64,000 nt of DNA from Acidobacterium sp. GTDB taxonomy: Bacteria > Acidobacteriota > Terriglobia > Terriglobales > Acidobacteriaceae. The translations under genes and the position numbers were made by a program. Positions 50,634-59,093 of this stretch are shown in pieces. The stretch is from positions 114,535 through 178,534 of the forward strand of contig PMUI01000086.1 in assembly GCA_003166955.1 (NCBI GenBank), in the 5' to 3' direction. Below the pieces are notes generated by a model. It was not told where the DNA came from, did no database searches, and saw only the letters and a program-made list of their open reading frames with translations. The stretch's first letter is position 1. Every line of letters starts with the position of its first letter.

Positions 50634-52862
50634 TTACTGCGGTGGGTTGGATTTGGCGGAGGCATTTTGCGCCTTCGCCTGGCTGAGCGCGGTTTGGAAG
50701 GTGGGATCGGCGCGTAAGGACGCCAGTTCCGGACTGCGCTGAAACTCCGCCGCGTGATAGCCCTGGGCCAGTGCCCTGGCGATGAGAGGGATAGCTTTGG
50801 CGCGTTGCCTCAGAATCTCGTAGGTCTCGCCGGCGCGGTATTCGATGTCCGGATCATCGGGAGAGAGGGCCAGCGCTTTGCGAAGCAGCACCTCGCTCGG
50901 TCCCGCCTGTCCGGTGGAGGCATAGTAATCGCCGAGCTGCACGAGCAGGCTTGTATCGTCGGGAGACTTGGCGCGTTCAGCCTCCGCCAGCTCGATGGCC
51001 TTGCGGTAGGCCTGCATGGATTGGTCGTGCTGGCCACCCCACAGATACGCGCTGCCCAGGTTTCCCCAGACCTGATAATCGCCGGACCTGAGGGCGATCG
51101 CTTTCCGATCCATGTTGACGGCTTCGCCGTAATTGCCCTGCAGTTCGAACACCGTTCCAAGCGCCGTATAGGCATCGGGGTCTGGCTGGATCGCCAGAAC
51201 CTTCTCGAAGTCCTTCCGCGCCTCATCGAACTGACCCAGCTGTATCCGGGTCACGCCGAGATCGTAGTAGGCGAAAGTATTCTCGGGATCGAGCTCCGCG
51301 CCCTTTTGGAACTCCGCAGCGGCCTCATCGAGCTTTACGCTGTGGAAGTAGATGTTTCCCAACCGGACCGGCCATCGCCAGTCATTCGGCGCAAGATCGA
51401 GCGCTCTCTCGACCGCGGTGATCGCGTCCGGCGTCCGCCCGTCCGCCAAGTCGATCTCCGCAAGTGCGCCATACGCCTCGGCACTATGCGGATCGATCAC
51501 GATTGCCTTCTGCACCTGCTGCCGGGCCAGCGACGTTTGTCCCTGCATGGCGGCCATGCGCGCCAGCGTCACGTAGGGGGGCGCCAGGTTCGGATCCATC
51601 TGGAGCGCCTTCATTTCCTCCGCCCGCGCCTGGTCGAGCAGTTTCGGATCCTTGCTGTTGCGGTATTGCAGGAACCAGGCATTGCCCAGGCCCGCCGCAG
51701 CCAGCGCGAACGAGGGGTCCTGCTGCAGCACCTGCTGAAAACCCTGCGCGGCCGCGGTAATATTGCTGTCCTTATAAGCGCGCTGCATCAGGTCCTGCGC
51801 CTTGAGATAGTCGTCATAGGTGTTGGCGGGAGTTCCCGCCGGAACTCCGGCTGCTCCTGGGTGCATCCATCGATGGATGGTCCCCGTCCACACTGCAAAT
51901 ACGAGGGCGGCTGCCAGGACCGCGGCTGCGATGCCCGCTTCCCAAATCCATGTCCTGATGCGTTTTCGTTTGGGGGTTGGAGCGGACAGGTCCGCGGGCA
52001 GCGAAGTCCCCAGCGATTCGGCCAACGCGGCCGCCAATTGTCCCGCGCTCCCAAACCGCTTTGCCGGATCGATCTCTGTCGCCACATTCACGGTCCGCAA
52101 AAACGACTCCGGCAGATCCGGACGCAGATCGATGAGCGGCCTTCGTTCGCCGATCGCGGCCACCGCCTCTGCAAACGGCCGTTGGCTCACCTTCACCGGA
52201 TGCTCTCCTGTCACCAGGTAGTAGAGCAGCACCCCCATGGCGTAGATATCCGCTGCCACCGTCGCGGCGCTGCCCTGGAACAGCTCCGGAGCCATATAGT
52301 TCGGCGAGCCGGAAAGATTCCCCTGCCGCTGCGGCAATGTGCTCAGGCCAAAATCCATCAGCAGAATGCGGCCGCCCTCTTCGCGCATCACGTTTTCGGG
52401 TTTGATATCCCGGTGCAGAATCCCGGTCCGATGGACCGCGCTGAGGGCTCGCGCGACATCGAGGCCGATGAGCGCGGCCTCGCGACCGCCAAACGGCCCT
52501 TGCCCGCGAATCAGCGCTGACAGCGTTTTGCCGCGCACGAAATCCGTCCAGAAGCCAACGCGGCCGTCGTGGCGGTCGATGCCGTAGACATGCACGATGT
52601 TGGGGTGTTGAAGGGAAGCCAGGGCGCGCGCCTCACGAAGAAGCGCCCGGTATTCGTCTTCCCCGGTTACCGAGGCGGGCAGCAACAGCTTCAGCGCCAC
52701 CTCGCGTTCCAGACGTGGGTCCCACGCGCGATACACCTCGCCGAAGCCGCCCTGGCCGACTCGCTCCAGCAAACGAAACTCACCCCAAGAAGCGTGCGTG
52801 GGCGGAGTATCGGCGGGGCCACGCTGGCTGTCTTCGAACGAAAGTGTCGGCTCGTCGTCCAT
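50634..52862 (-). CDS. Receptor serine/threonine protein kinase with TPR domain
   Basis: The 742-residue protein is an active-looking Hanks-type kinase. It has the Gly loop VGQGGFGEVYRAWD, Lys in VALKLLLP, HRDIKPENVM and LMDFGLSTL, followed by SGSPNYMAPE. A juxtamembrane basic stretch and membrane helix (AGIAAAVLAAALVFAVW) come near residue 315. The outer C-terminal half holds about ten tetratricopeptide repeats that likely bind a protein. It could phosphorylate regulators in response to extracytoplasmic contacts. The ATG at 52862 leads to MDDEPTLSFED. It is transcribed alone. Confidence 0.93.
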   Translation of the reverse strand: MDDEPTLSFEDSQRGPADTPPTHASWGEFRLLERVGQGGFGEVYRAWDPRLEREVALKLLLPASVTGEDEYRALLREARALASLQHPNIVHVYGIDRHDGRVGFWTDFVRGKTLSALIRGQGPFGGREAALIGLDVARALSAVHRTGILHRDIKPENVMREEGGRILLMDFGLSTLPQRQGNLSGSPNYMAPELFQGSAATVAADIYAMGVLLYYLVTGEHPVKVSQRPFAEAVAAIGERRPLIDLRPDLPESFLRTVNVATEIDPAKRFGSAGQLAAALAESLGTSLPADLSAPTPKRKRIRTWIWEAGIAAAVLAAALVFAVWTGTIHRWMHPGAAGVPAGTPANTYDDYLKAQDLMQRAYKDSNITAAAQGFQQVLQQDPSFALAAAGLGNAWFLQYRNSKDPKLLDQARAEEMKALQMDPNLAPPYVTLARMAAMQGQTSLARQQVQKAIVIDPHSAEAYGALAEIDLADGRTPDAITAVERALDLAPNDWRWPVRLGNIYFHSVKLDEAAAEFQKGAELDPENTFAYYDLGVTRIQLGQFDEARKDFEKVLAIQPDPDAYTALGTVFELQGNYGEAVNMDRKAIALRSGDYQVWGNLGSAYLWGGQHDQSMQAYRKAIELAEAERAKSPDDTSLLVQLGDYYASTGQAGPSEVLLRKALALSPDDPDIEYRAGETYEILRQRAKAIPLIARALAQGYHAAEFQRSPELASLRADPTFQTALSQAKAQNASAKSNPPQ

Positions 52863-53055
52863 ACAGGGCGCTGACGTGTTCTGTTATTGCACTTGAGGAC
52901 TGCGGGGGAGAAAGGGAGTCCTCAGAAGCAGCAGGTGTCGGGAGGCATCGATGGCACCGGGGCCGCTCCAAACTGTCTGTTGCTGGAACCCGATTATATG
53001 TCCGCGTGCGTCCTCCAGCGCGGAATCGCGGGCGAGGCTTCGATGACTGGTTGGG

Positions 53056-54957
53056 TTATGACGGGAGTTTGGGGTGGAGTTTTTCGTAGCCGGTGGCTTG
53101 TTGGTAGGCGCGGGCAAAGGCGCAGAGCTTTGCGTCCTGATAATGGCCGGCGAGGAAGGTTAGGCTCACGGGGGTGCCGGGGCCTCCGATCTGGTCGTCA
53201 TCGCCCGTGTCGGTGGCGGGCGGTGCGGGCGCGTCTTCGCCGCGGAGGCCGTTGGGGACGATGCAGGAGGGGTGGCCGGTGAGGTTCGTCGCGACTAACT
53301 GAGTGCTGTTGGTGGAGGCGACGATGACATCGGCCTTGTCGAAGAGCGCGGACATCTGGCGGATGGCCAGGGTGCGGGCGCGATTGGCCTGGATGTATTC
53401 GACGGCGGGGTAGAAGCGGGCGATGCGGAAGGAGTTGGGCCAGTCGTCAGGGGACTGCTCGGTGAGGAGCTTGTCGCGGCCGGAGGTGGTGAGGTCGTCG
53501 AAGGCGGCGGCGGCTTCGGCGGTGAGGAGCGGAACCATGGCGCCATAGGGGAGTTTGGGCAGGTCGAGGGGGATGAGGTCGATGCCCATGGCGTGGAGCT
53601 TGTCGAGGGCCGCGAGGTCGTATTTGCGGTCGTAGGTGCGGCGGGCGCGGCCTGCTGCGGCTTCGCGCTGGCGCTGCTCGCGGTGTTTCTTTTCTTCTGC
53701 GGTTTCAGAGGCGGGAATGGGTTTTTCGGGCGGCGGGGGCTGGTCCGCGTCGAAGCTGGCTTTAAGGTAGCCGATGCGCAGGGATTTCCAGTCGAGGTCG
53801 GCGTTCCAGTTGAAGGCGGCGTCGCGGACGGAGAGGTCCTGGCCGTCGGGGCCGTGGATGGCCTGAAGGACGGCGGCGCAGTCTTCGACGGCGCGGCAGA
53901 TGGGGCCGAGTTTGTCCATGGTCCAGCTAAGGGCCATGGCGCCTGTGCGGGGAACGAAGCCGAAGGTGGGACGGAGGCCGGTGACACCGCAGCGGGTTGA
54001 GGGTGAGGAGATGGAGCCGAGGGTTTCCGAGCCTATGGAGAAGGCGACGCAGCCTGCCGATGTGGCCGATGCGGGGCCTGCGGAGGAGCCGCTGGAGCCT
54101 TGTTTGGTGTTCCAGGGATTGCGCGTGCGGCCTCCGTACCATTTGTCGCCCATGGCGAGGGCGCCGAGTGTGAGCTTGGCGATGAGGATTGCGCCGGCCG
54201 CGTCGAGGCGCTGGACGACGACGGCGTCTTCGTCGATGGTCTGGTGCTCGAATCCGCCTGCGCCCCAGGTGGTGGGGTAGCCCTTGACGGCGAGGAGATC
54301 TTTGGCGCCCCAGGGGAGTCCGTGGAGGGGACCGCGGTAGTGGCCGCGCGCGATGTCGGCGTCGGCTTCGCGGGCCTGGGCGCGGGCTCGGTCTTCGGTG
54401 ACGGTGATGCCGAAGTGGAGGATGGGGTCGTAGCGCTTGAGGCGGGCGAGGTACATGTCGGTGAGGTTGGTGGCGGAGATCTTTTTGCGGCGGATTAGGT
54501 CGGCCAGGGTCATCGCGGATTCGAAGGCGAGGGCCTCCAGGTCACCGGGGAGGTTGGCGGGCGCGGTGAGGGTGGCGGGAGCATTTGAGTAGATGGGTTT
54601 TTCGCGCTGCGTGTTGATGGTGGCGCCTGGGGGCAGGGGATCGAAGACGAAGGCGGGCGCGACGGAGTTGGGGAGGTGGAGTTTGCGGATGGCGTCGTAG
54701 CCGGAGCGCTGCTGGTTGAGGTTGTCGAGCATGGCGGCTTTGTCCTCGTCGGGGATGGCGATGCCGGCGAGGGCTGCGGCCTGATCGATCATGGCGTTTG
54801 TGATTTTGGGGAGTTCGGGGGTGGCGGGTTCTGTGGCGGTTTGGGCGGCGGCTTTGGGGGCGGCCTGAGTGGCGAGTGTATAGAGGATGCCGGGGAAGAG
54901 GGTAGAGGCGAGGCCGAAGCGGCCGGTGACGTTGAGGAACTCGCGGCGATCGAGCAT
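53056..54957 (-). CDS. Exported amidase-signature hydrolase
   Basis: The 633-residue product has a Tat-like signal (DRREFLNVTGRFGLA). The amidase-signature domain has the catalytic lysine in WGAKDLLAVKG (near residue 220), the Ser-cis-Ser pair in GSSGSSAGPASA (near residue 288), and SETLGSISSPSTRCG. These three are the Ser-Ser-Lys triad. The family hydrolyses amides in the cytoplasm or periplasm; the export signal here points to the periplasm. The substrate is unknown. A charged insertion (about 400-430) enlarges the chain over a usual 460-500. I chose ATG 54957 over an in-frame ATG at 54987 because the Tat motif starts there. Confidence 0.88.
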   Translation of the reverse strand: MLDRREFLNVTGRFGLASTLFPGILYTLATQAAPKAAAQTATEPATPELPKITNAMIDQAAALAGIAIPDEDKAAMLDNLNQQRSGYDAIRKLHLPNSVAPAFVFDPLPPGATINTQREKPIYSNAPATLTAPANLPGDLEALAFESAMTLADLIRRKKISATNLTDMYLARLKRYDPILHFGITVTEDRARAQAREADADIARGHYRGPLHGLPWGAKDLLAVKGYPTTWGAGGFEHQTIDEDAVVVQRLDAAGAILIAKLTLGALAMGDKWYGGRTRNPWNTKQGSSGSSAGPASATSAGCVAFSIGSETLGSISSPSTRCGVTGLRPTFGFVPRTGAMALSWTMDKLGPICRAVEDCAAVLQAIHGPDGQDLSVRDAAFNWNADLDWKSLRIGYLKASFDADQPPPPEKPIPASETAEEKKHREQRQREAAAGRARRTYDRKYDLAALDKLHAMGIDLIPLDLPKLPYGAMVPLLTAEAAAAFDDLTTSGRDKLLTEQSPDDWPNSFRIARFYPAVEYIQANRARTLAIRQMSALFDKADVIVASTNSTQLVATNLTGHPSCIVPNGLRGEDAPAPPATDTGDDDQIGGPGTPVSLTFLAGHYQDAKLCAFARAYQQATGYEKLHPKLPS

Positions 54958-55072
54958 GAAAAACAGGATAGCGGAAGAGCGTTCCACGGCAGCTGGTGCG
55001 CTTGCTGCGAGACGGCGTTTCAGGATCGGGACCCTTGTGTTGTCGAGGCAGACGATCGGCTGCGGAGGCCGG

Positions 55073-55711
55073 TCAGATGTCCCATGGGTGAATCACGATG
55101 ATGTCGTTGCTGATGTGGATGGCGTAGGCGCTGTTCTTATTCACAAATTGCTGCAGTTTTTTGATCGAGGGATATCCGAAGACACCGCAGAAGGTGCGGG
55201 CGTCGTCGATGAGGATGACGTGGTTTTTGAGGGGGTGGGCGAAGATCATCGCCAGTTCTTTCGCGATAGGAGTGTCTTCGGTGCCGCGAGCGGTCACGCC
55301 GCCGCTGTCGTGGGCGTCCAGCCAGAAGATGGCGGGCTCGTGGACCTGGGCGAGGATCGAAGGCAGCAGGGTTGCGCTGTCGCCGAGGAGAGCGGTTATG
55401 TTTTGTACGTCAGCAAATCTCTCGAGGGCGCGAGCGTGCAGGGCCGGGTCAAGCTCGATGGTGAAACACCGGGCGCATAAGTCAGCCATATGGCGAGTGG
55501 ATCTTCCCTCACAGGTACCTGTTTCGACGAAGATCCGATAGCCAGTGCTTCTCTGCCAGTAGGCCAGGTAGTCTCTCTTTTCGCGTTCGGTGCGCAGGGT
55601 GAGGCTATAGGCCTCCACGTAGTGCTTCAGGGCTAACCATGACTTAGCTAAGTCAGACAGCCAGGAGAGGGGTGGCACTTGAGCCAGCCTGGTCATCGAT
55701 CGGTATTGCAT
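55073..55711 (-). CDS. Putative SAM-dependent methyltransferase-like protein
   Basis: The 212-residue protein has IFVETGTCEGRSTRHMADL, a GxGxG-like SAM-binding loop with the acidic end of the first strand, followed by CFTIELDPALHARALERF, the acidic second strand that usually binds the ribose of SAM. AIFWLDAHDSGG and VILIDDARTFCGV follow. This is a Rossmann methyltransferase fold of a small acidobacterial or cyanobacterial type that may act on sugars or other small molecules. The substrate cannot be named. Nothing recognisable is found in the 326 bp upstream (55712-56038). Confidence 0.6.
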   Translation of the reverse strand: MQYRSMTRLAQVPPLSWLSDLAKSWLALKHYVEAYSLTLRTEREKRDYLAYWQRSTGYRIFVETGTCEGRSTRHMADLCARCFTIELDPALHARALERFADVQNITALLGDSATLLPSILAQVHEPAIFWLDAHDSGGVTARGTEDTPIAKELAMIFAHPLKNHVILIDDARTFCGVFGYPSIKKLQQFVNKNSAYAIHISNDIIVIHPWDI

Positions 55712-56038
55712 GAAAGCTCCTCGGCAGGGTGGGCTGTGAATGAATCGCGCGCATGACTGCAGGATCAGCGATTCAGGTCAGCTTAAACGTTTTGAGTGAT
55801 CGACGGGCAGATATTCATTGACGGTCGCCGGGATCAGCACCCGGCAATAACTGGGGCTCAGACTGTGTTTATGGAAGCCGCGCGTGGCGGGCGCGCGGAT
55901 GGGGAGGTTGTGCGACGGCTATGGTCGCGAGGGTCAGCAGAGCCAGGGGGGCGAACTCGCGCGGGTGGCTGAGCATGGTCTGCGGGAACGCGATGATTCT
56001 GCCAAAGCCGCGCGGAGACTGTCTTCAGGGCGTGGCAT
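55712..56038. other. 327-bp gap without a supported gene
   Basis: I see no convincing gene here. A 62-residue minus-strand frame reaching 56046 is rich in Arg and Pro and looks like chance. No tRNA or repeat was recognised. Confidence 0.5.
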
Positions 56039-56266
56039 TTAGTCATTTGCGCGGCGGGCGTTGCGGCGCACTGCGACGATCGAGCCGATGCTGAAGGCTA
56101 TGGAGAGGCCGAAGAACATTCCCTCGAAGAAGTCGCGGAGGGCGGGGCTGAGGTCGCGTGCCAGCGAGGTGTTTTGCCAGAGGATGGCGGCGACGAGGCA
56201 CATCATGCTGACCGAGATGAAGGCACGGGAGCGGCGGCTGTGGGGCTCGGTGGCGAAGAGGCACAT
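56039..56266 (-). CDS. Small membrane protein in the XRE operon
   Basis: The 75-residue product has two membrane helices (AFISVSMMCLVAAILWQ and GMFFGLSIAFSIGSIVAV) and a basic C-terminus (RRNARRAND). AAGGAAA precedes its ATG. It is the third gene of a minus-strand unit started by the XRE regulator. No family name is recognised; small membrane proteins beside this type of regulator are common. Confidence 0.65.
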   Translation of the reverse strand: MCLFATEPHSRRSRAFISVSMMCLVAAILWQNTSLARDLSPALRDFFEGMFFGLSIAFSIGSIVAVRRNARRAND

Positions 56267-56301
56267 AGCGGGTTTCCTTTCTTTGGTGGTGAGGGGTTGA
56301 G

Positions 56302-56535
56302 TTAGTCGGTGAGGCGGAACCAGGCCAGGGCAGCGAGCTTGACGACGACCATGGAGGCGAGGACGGAGAAGAGTTCCCAGTCGATGCGGTGCTGGCGGAG
56401 GAGATGGTATTCGAATAGGCCGCCGGAGGCGAGCGCTCCAGCCATGACGGCGAAGGTGGAGGAGCGGCGGCGGTGTTCGAGGAAGCGCTCGTCGATGACG
56501 CGGTTAGGGATCGAGCCGAGGAAGGGCAGTTTCAT
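56302..56535 (-). CDS. Small membrane protein overlapping the XRE regulator gene
   Basis: The 77-residue product has two helices (FAVMAGALASGGLFEYHLL and SVLASMVVVKLAALAWF). Its ATG overlaps the stop of the XRE gene (ATGA, four bases), so the two are translationally coupled. It is likely controlled by the regulator. The function is unknown. Confidence 0.65.
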   Translation of the reverse strand: MKLPFLGSIPNRVIDERFLEHRRRSSTFAVMAGALASGGLFEYHLLRQHRIDWELFSVLASMVVVKLAALAWFRLTD

Positions 56536-56795
56536 GGGTTGGGCTCCGGTTGGTTGTCGGCTGGTTGGGCTTCGGGGTCGGGTTGCGAGTGGGCTTCGAG
56601 GGTGAAGATTTGTTCGACGGGGCAGGCGAAGACGCGGGCGAAGGTGAGGGCGAGGGGAAGGGAAGGGATGTAGCGGTCGCGCTCAATGGAATTAATACTT
56701 TGGCGGGAGACGCCGGTGCGGGCGGCGAGGTCTTCCTGGGTCCAGTTGCGGGCCTGGCGGAGTTCTCGGACGCGGTTGTGGAGGGTAGGGGCCAT
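56532..56795 (-). CDS. XRE-family helix-turn-helix regulator
   Basis: The product of about 87 residues has one HTH domain: RVRELRQARNWTQEDLAA, then RTGVSRQSINSIERDRY, then LPLALTFARVFACPVEQIF. This is the short YozG/cro-type regulator that often lies upstream of membrane-protein genes. The ATG at 56795 gives MAPTLHN; ATG 56813 would add six residues. Both start codons fall inside a 22-bp palindrome, so the protein probably represses its own translation or transcription. A Pro-rich tail follows the HTH. Confidence 0.85.
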   Translation of the reverse strand: MAPTLHNRVRELRQARNWTQEDLAARTGVSRQSINSIERDRYIPSLPLALTFARVFACPVEQIFTLEAHSQPDPEAQPADNQPEPNP

Positions 56796-56814
56796 GGAAA
56801 GTATGCTTTCCATG
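56793..56814. promoter_or_regulatory. 22-bp palindrome over the XRE start codons
   Basis: CATGGAAAG-N4-CTTTCCATG is a perfect dyad that includes both candidate start codons of the XRE gene. It is a good candidate for the regulator's own operator. Confidence 0.6.
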
Positions 56815-56863
56815 AAAGTAGCAGGACGCGGACTGCGTGTCAAGCCGACTTTACGTTGGAACA

Positions 56864-56891
56864 GAGAGTAAGAAATAGGCAATAGGGAGTA
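56864..56891. repeat. Four heptamers (gagagta, agaaata, ggcaata, gggagta)
   Basis: Four 7-mers share a TA ending at exact seven-base spacing. It lies between the XRE operon and the pseudokinase gene and belongs to the 7-nt-period set. Confidence 0.6.
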
Positions 56892-57076
56892 ACAGACACC
56901 GGCGCAGCAGGTACGTTTGACAGGGGGGAGTTTTATCCCAACGATGCGGTTGAACAGTAGCTTTCGCCGGAATCGCGGACTGAGGAGATGCGGTTGACTG
57001 CAGCGTTGTCGCGCGCTGTATGAGGCGTCGATTGGGACGGAGCTGTTGAAGCCTAAAGTCGCCGCGCCTCGTTTCG

Positions 57077-58381
57077 CTACGGAGAGGTTTCTGTGGGCGT
57101 GATCGTGGTTTCGTCCTGCCCGAAGCTATATTGCAGGGTCCACTGGCTGGGGACGGCGTGGCCGTCTCTCTGGGCAGGCGTGAACTTCCAGTTCCACGCT
57201 GCGGCGAGGGCCTTGTTTGCGAAGTACTGGCTCGGACCCGTCGAGTCAATGGCTGCGGCGGAAACATTGCCGCTGGCGTCGACCTCGAGAGCGATCCGCA
57301 CGCGGATGTGGCCTTCGATTGCGTCCCGGATATCCTGGGGCACGTTGGGGATTGCGCGGAACGTGACTGCACCCTGTACGACGGAACCCTGAGGGGGCTG
57401 GGTGGCCGTAGCGGGGCTTTGCTGTATGGCGGGAGGCGATGGCCGTTGGTTAGAAGCGACGACCAGAGCAGCGATGATCGCACCCACAACGACGACCGCG
57501 CTCGCGACGATGAGTTTTGCCCAGGACGGTTGGGATTTGGAAAGCTGGGGTGTGGTTCTGGAGGGCGGGGTCGGGCGGATCTTGCGGGATGGTTGCGCAG
57601 CCGGCGCAGCGTCTAACAAAGCTCGGATACTGCTTAGGGTGCAGCGACGCGCCGGGTCCATTTGTAAACATTGCTGCGCAACGCCGTAGAAGCGTGGTGG
57701 AACGGATGCGGGCACGACGGGTTCTCTGTGGCTTGGGTCGCTCCAAAGCGGCGGCCTTTGGGTGAGGGCCTGGACTAGAACCACGCCCAGCGACCACACG
57801 TCTGCTGCCGGCGACCACTGCCCGAGGGCGGTTTCCGGCGCGTCCCATGGGCCAGGCGATGGGGAGATCGCGCCCGACTCACCTGCGACATGGAGGCGGT
57901 CGGTGGAGAGCTTGAGCTGGTTCTCGACAACCATGATGTTCGAGGGTTGGAGATGACCATGCACGAGACCCCGGTCGTGGAGCCAGGAAAGCGCGTCCAA
58001 AACCGGGTCGAGCATCTCCCTGGTTTCCGTGGGCGTGAGAGCGCGCTCGCAAAGAATCTCGGAGAGAATCTCGTCGGCGTATTCGGTGACGACATAGAGC
58101 AGGTCGACACCGTCCACCTCACAGCGTCCGGTACCAAAGAGACGCATCAGGTGGGGATGAGATAAGGTTCTGGCCGCCTCCCATTGAACGATGCGGGTTT
58201 CGCCATCCGGCGCATCTGCCGGACTCAGCTTGATGACGGCTTTCCGCGCCGGATGGCCCTGGAGTTCTGTTAAGAAAACGCTGTTCTGGTCGGTTCCACC
58301 CAACCACCGGAGAAGCGTGAATCTCTCGTCGATGGTGCGTCCGACACAATCGCTGGCGTGCAATGCTGAGATCACGGCCAT
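57077..58381 (-). CDS. Pseudokinase fused to a TonB-type C-terminal domain
   Basis: The 434-residue protein has an N-terminal kinase-like fold. The ATP-loop is degenerate (LGGTDQNSVFL), a lysine is kept in AVIKL (about residue 51), but the catalytic loop reads HGHLQPSN (about 141-148) where HRDxKxxN is expected, and no DFG follows (LKLSTDRL). It is therefore a pseudokinase. A membrane helix near residue 295 (IVASAVVVVGAIIAALVV) leads to a periplasmic TonB-like domain with VRIALEVDASGNVSAAAI and WNWKFTPAQRDG, typical of energy-transducer C-termini. ATG 58381 has no ribosome site; TTG 58417 is an alternative. A role in envelope energy transfer or signalling is inferred. Confidence 0.8.
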   Translation of the reverse strand: MAVISALHASDCVGRTIDERFTLLRWLGGTDQNSVFLTELQGHPARKAVIKLSPADAPDGETRIVQWEAARTLSHPHLMRLFGTGRCEVDGVDLLYVVTEYADEILSEILCERALTPTETREMLDPVLDALSWLHDRGLVHGHLQPSNIMVVENQLKLSTDRLHVAGESGAISPSPGPWDAPETALGQWSPAADVWSLGVVLVQALTQRPPLWSDPSHREPVVPASVPPRFYGVAQQCLQMDPARRCTLSSIRALLDAAPAAQPSRKIRPTPPSRTTPQLSKSQPSWAKLIVASAVVVVGAIIAALVVASNQRPSPPAIQQSPATATQPPQGSVVQGAVTFRAIPNVPQDIRDAIEGHIRVRIALEVDASGNVSAAAIDSTGPSQYFANKALAAAWNWKFTPAQRDGHAVPSQWTLQYSFGQDETTITPTETSP

Positions 58382-58506
58382 ATCTATATGTATTGACCCG
58401 GGCGGGACCGGAAGCAATGCAACCTGCGAGGAATGACCTCAGGGGAGGAATGACTTCAGTCAGTCACTGCGTTTCTTACAGGTTTGTGGGCTCAGGAGGC
58501 AGCAGG

Positions 58507-58538
58507 TCGCCTGCCGGCTCGTGCTGCGCTCACGCACG
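58507..58538. repeat. Copy of an interspersed GC-rich word
   Basis: This 32-base stretch (TCGCCTGC...CTCACGC) matches 60132-60163 at about 28 of 32 positions. It is part of the interspersed intergenic element noted at 60083-60172. Confidence 0.5.
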
Positions 58539-58578
58539 TCAGGAATTCGGGCGAGGTTCAATCAGCCTCCTTTGAGCG

Positions 58579-58980
58579 TCAGGACGGAAACGTATCACCA
58601 AACATGGGAGCCTTACTCTTCGACTGCTCCTCGGTGGCTTCGTCCTGGAGGATATCCCAGTGCTCGACCAGAAGGCCGTCGCGAATACGAAGGATATCGG
58701 CCGCGATCCAGTTCGCGGTTCCGCCAAATCCGGAGAAGCGCCCATGGACGATAACGAAGTCCTCGTCTGCGAGGATCAGACCGGGTTCATATCGCAGAGT
58801 GGCAGGAATTGACCTGATCAGGTTGAACAGGCCCTCACGACCCGGTTCGATGTGCGCACTATGCTGGATATAGCCTGGCGACCAGAACCGTTCTGCCGCC
58901 GCGTAATCGCGCTGGTTGAAGAGTGTGTCGAACGCTTCCAGGACGAGAGCTTTGTTTTGTTCCGGCGTAGCCTTTGGCAT
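58579..58980 (-). CDS. SnoaL/NTF2-fold protein
   Basis: The 133-residue protein begins MPKATPEQNKALVLEAFDTL and has FNQRDYAAAERFWSPGYIQHSAHI, the typical start of SnoaL-like proteins, followed by DEDFVIVHGRFSGFGG and LVEHWDILQDEA. The fold is used by cyclases, isomerases and binding proteins. AAGGA precedes the ATG at 58980. It follows the SDR gene on the same strand, 113 bp downstream, suggesting a small redox or secondary-metabolite unit. The substrate is unknown. Confidence 0.82.
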   Translation of the reverse strand: MPKATPEQNKALVLEAFDTLFNQRDYAAAERFWSPGYIQHSAHIEPGREGLFNLIRSIPATLRYEPGLILADEDFVIVHGRFSGFGGTANWIAADILRIRDGLLVEHWDILQDEATEEQSKSKAPMFGDTFPS

Positions 58981-59093
58981 CTGAATTCCTTTCAGCCTCT
59001 GAGGAGCCTGGATTGCTTTCCGGGGTCGCGCTGGAGTTTGGATCCGCCGTCCTGGGGAATACTGGCTTCTGTGATGATTCGAGCGCGGGCCGG

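Noticed and set aside
55858..56046. 62-codon minus-strand frame
   Set aside because: Arg/Pro-rich composition and no ribosome site; likely chance.
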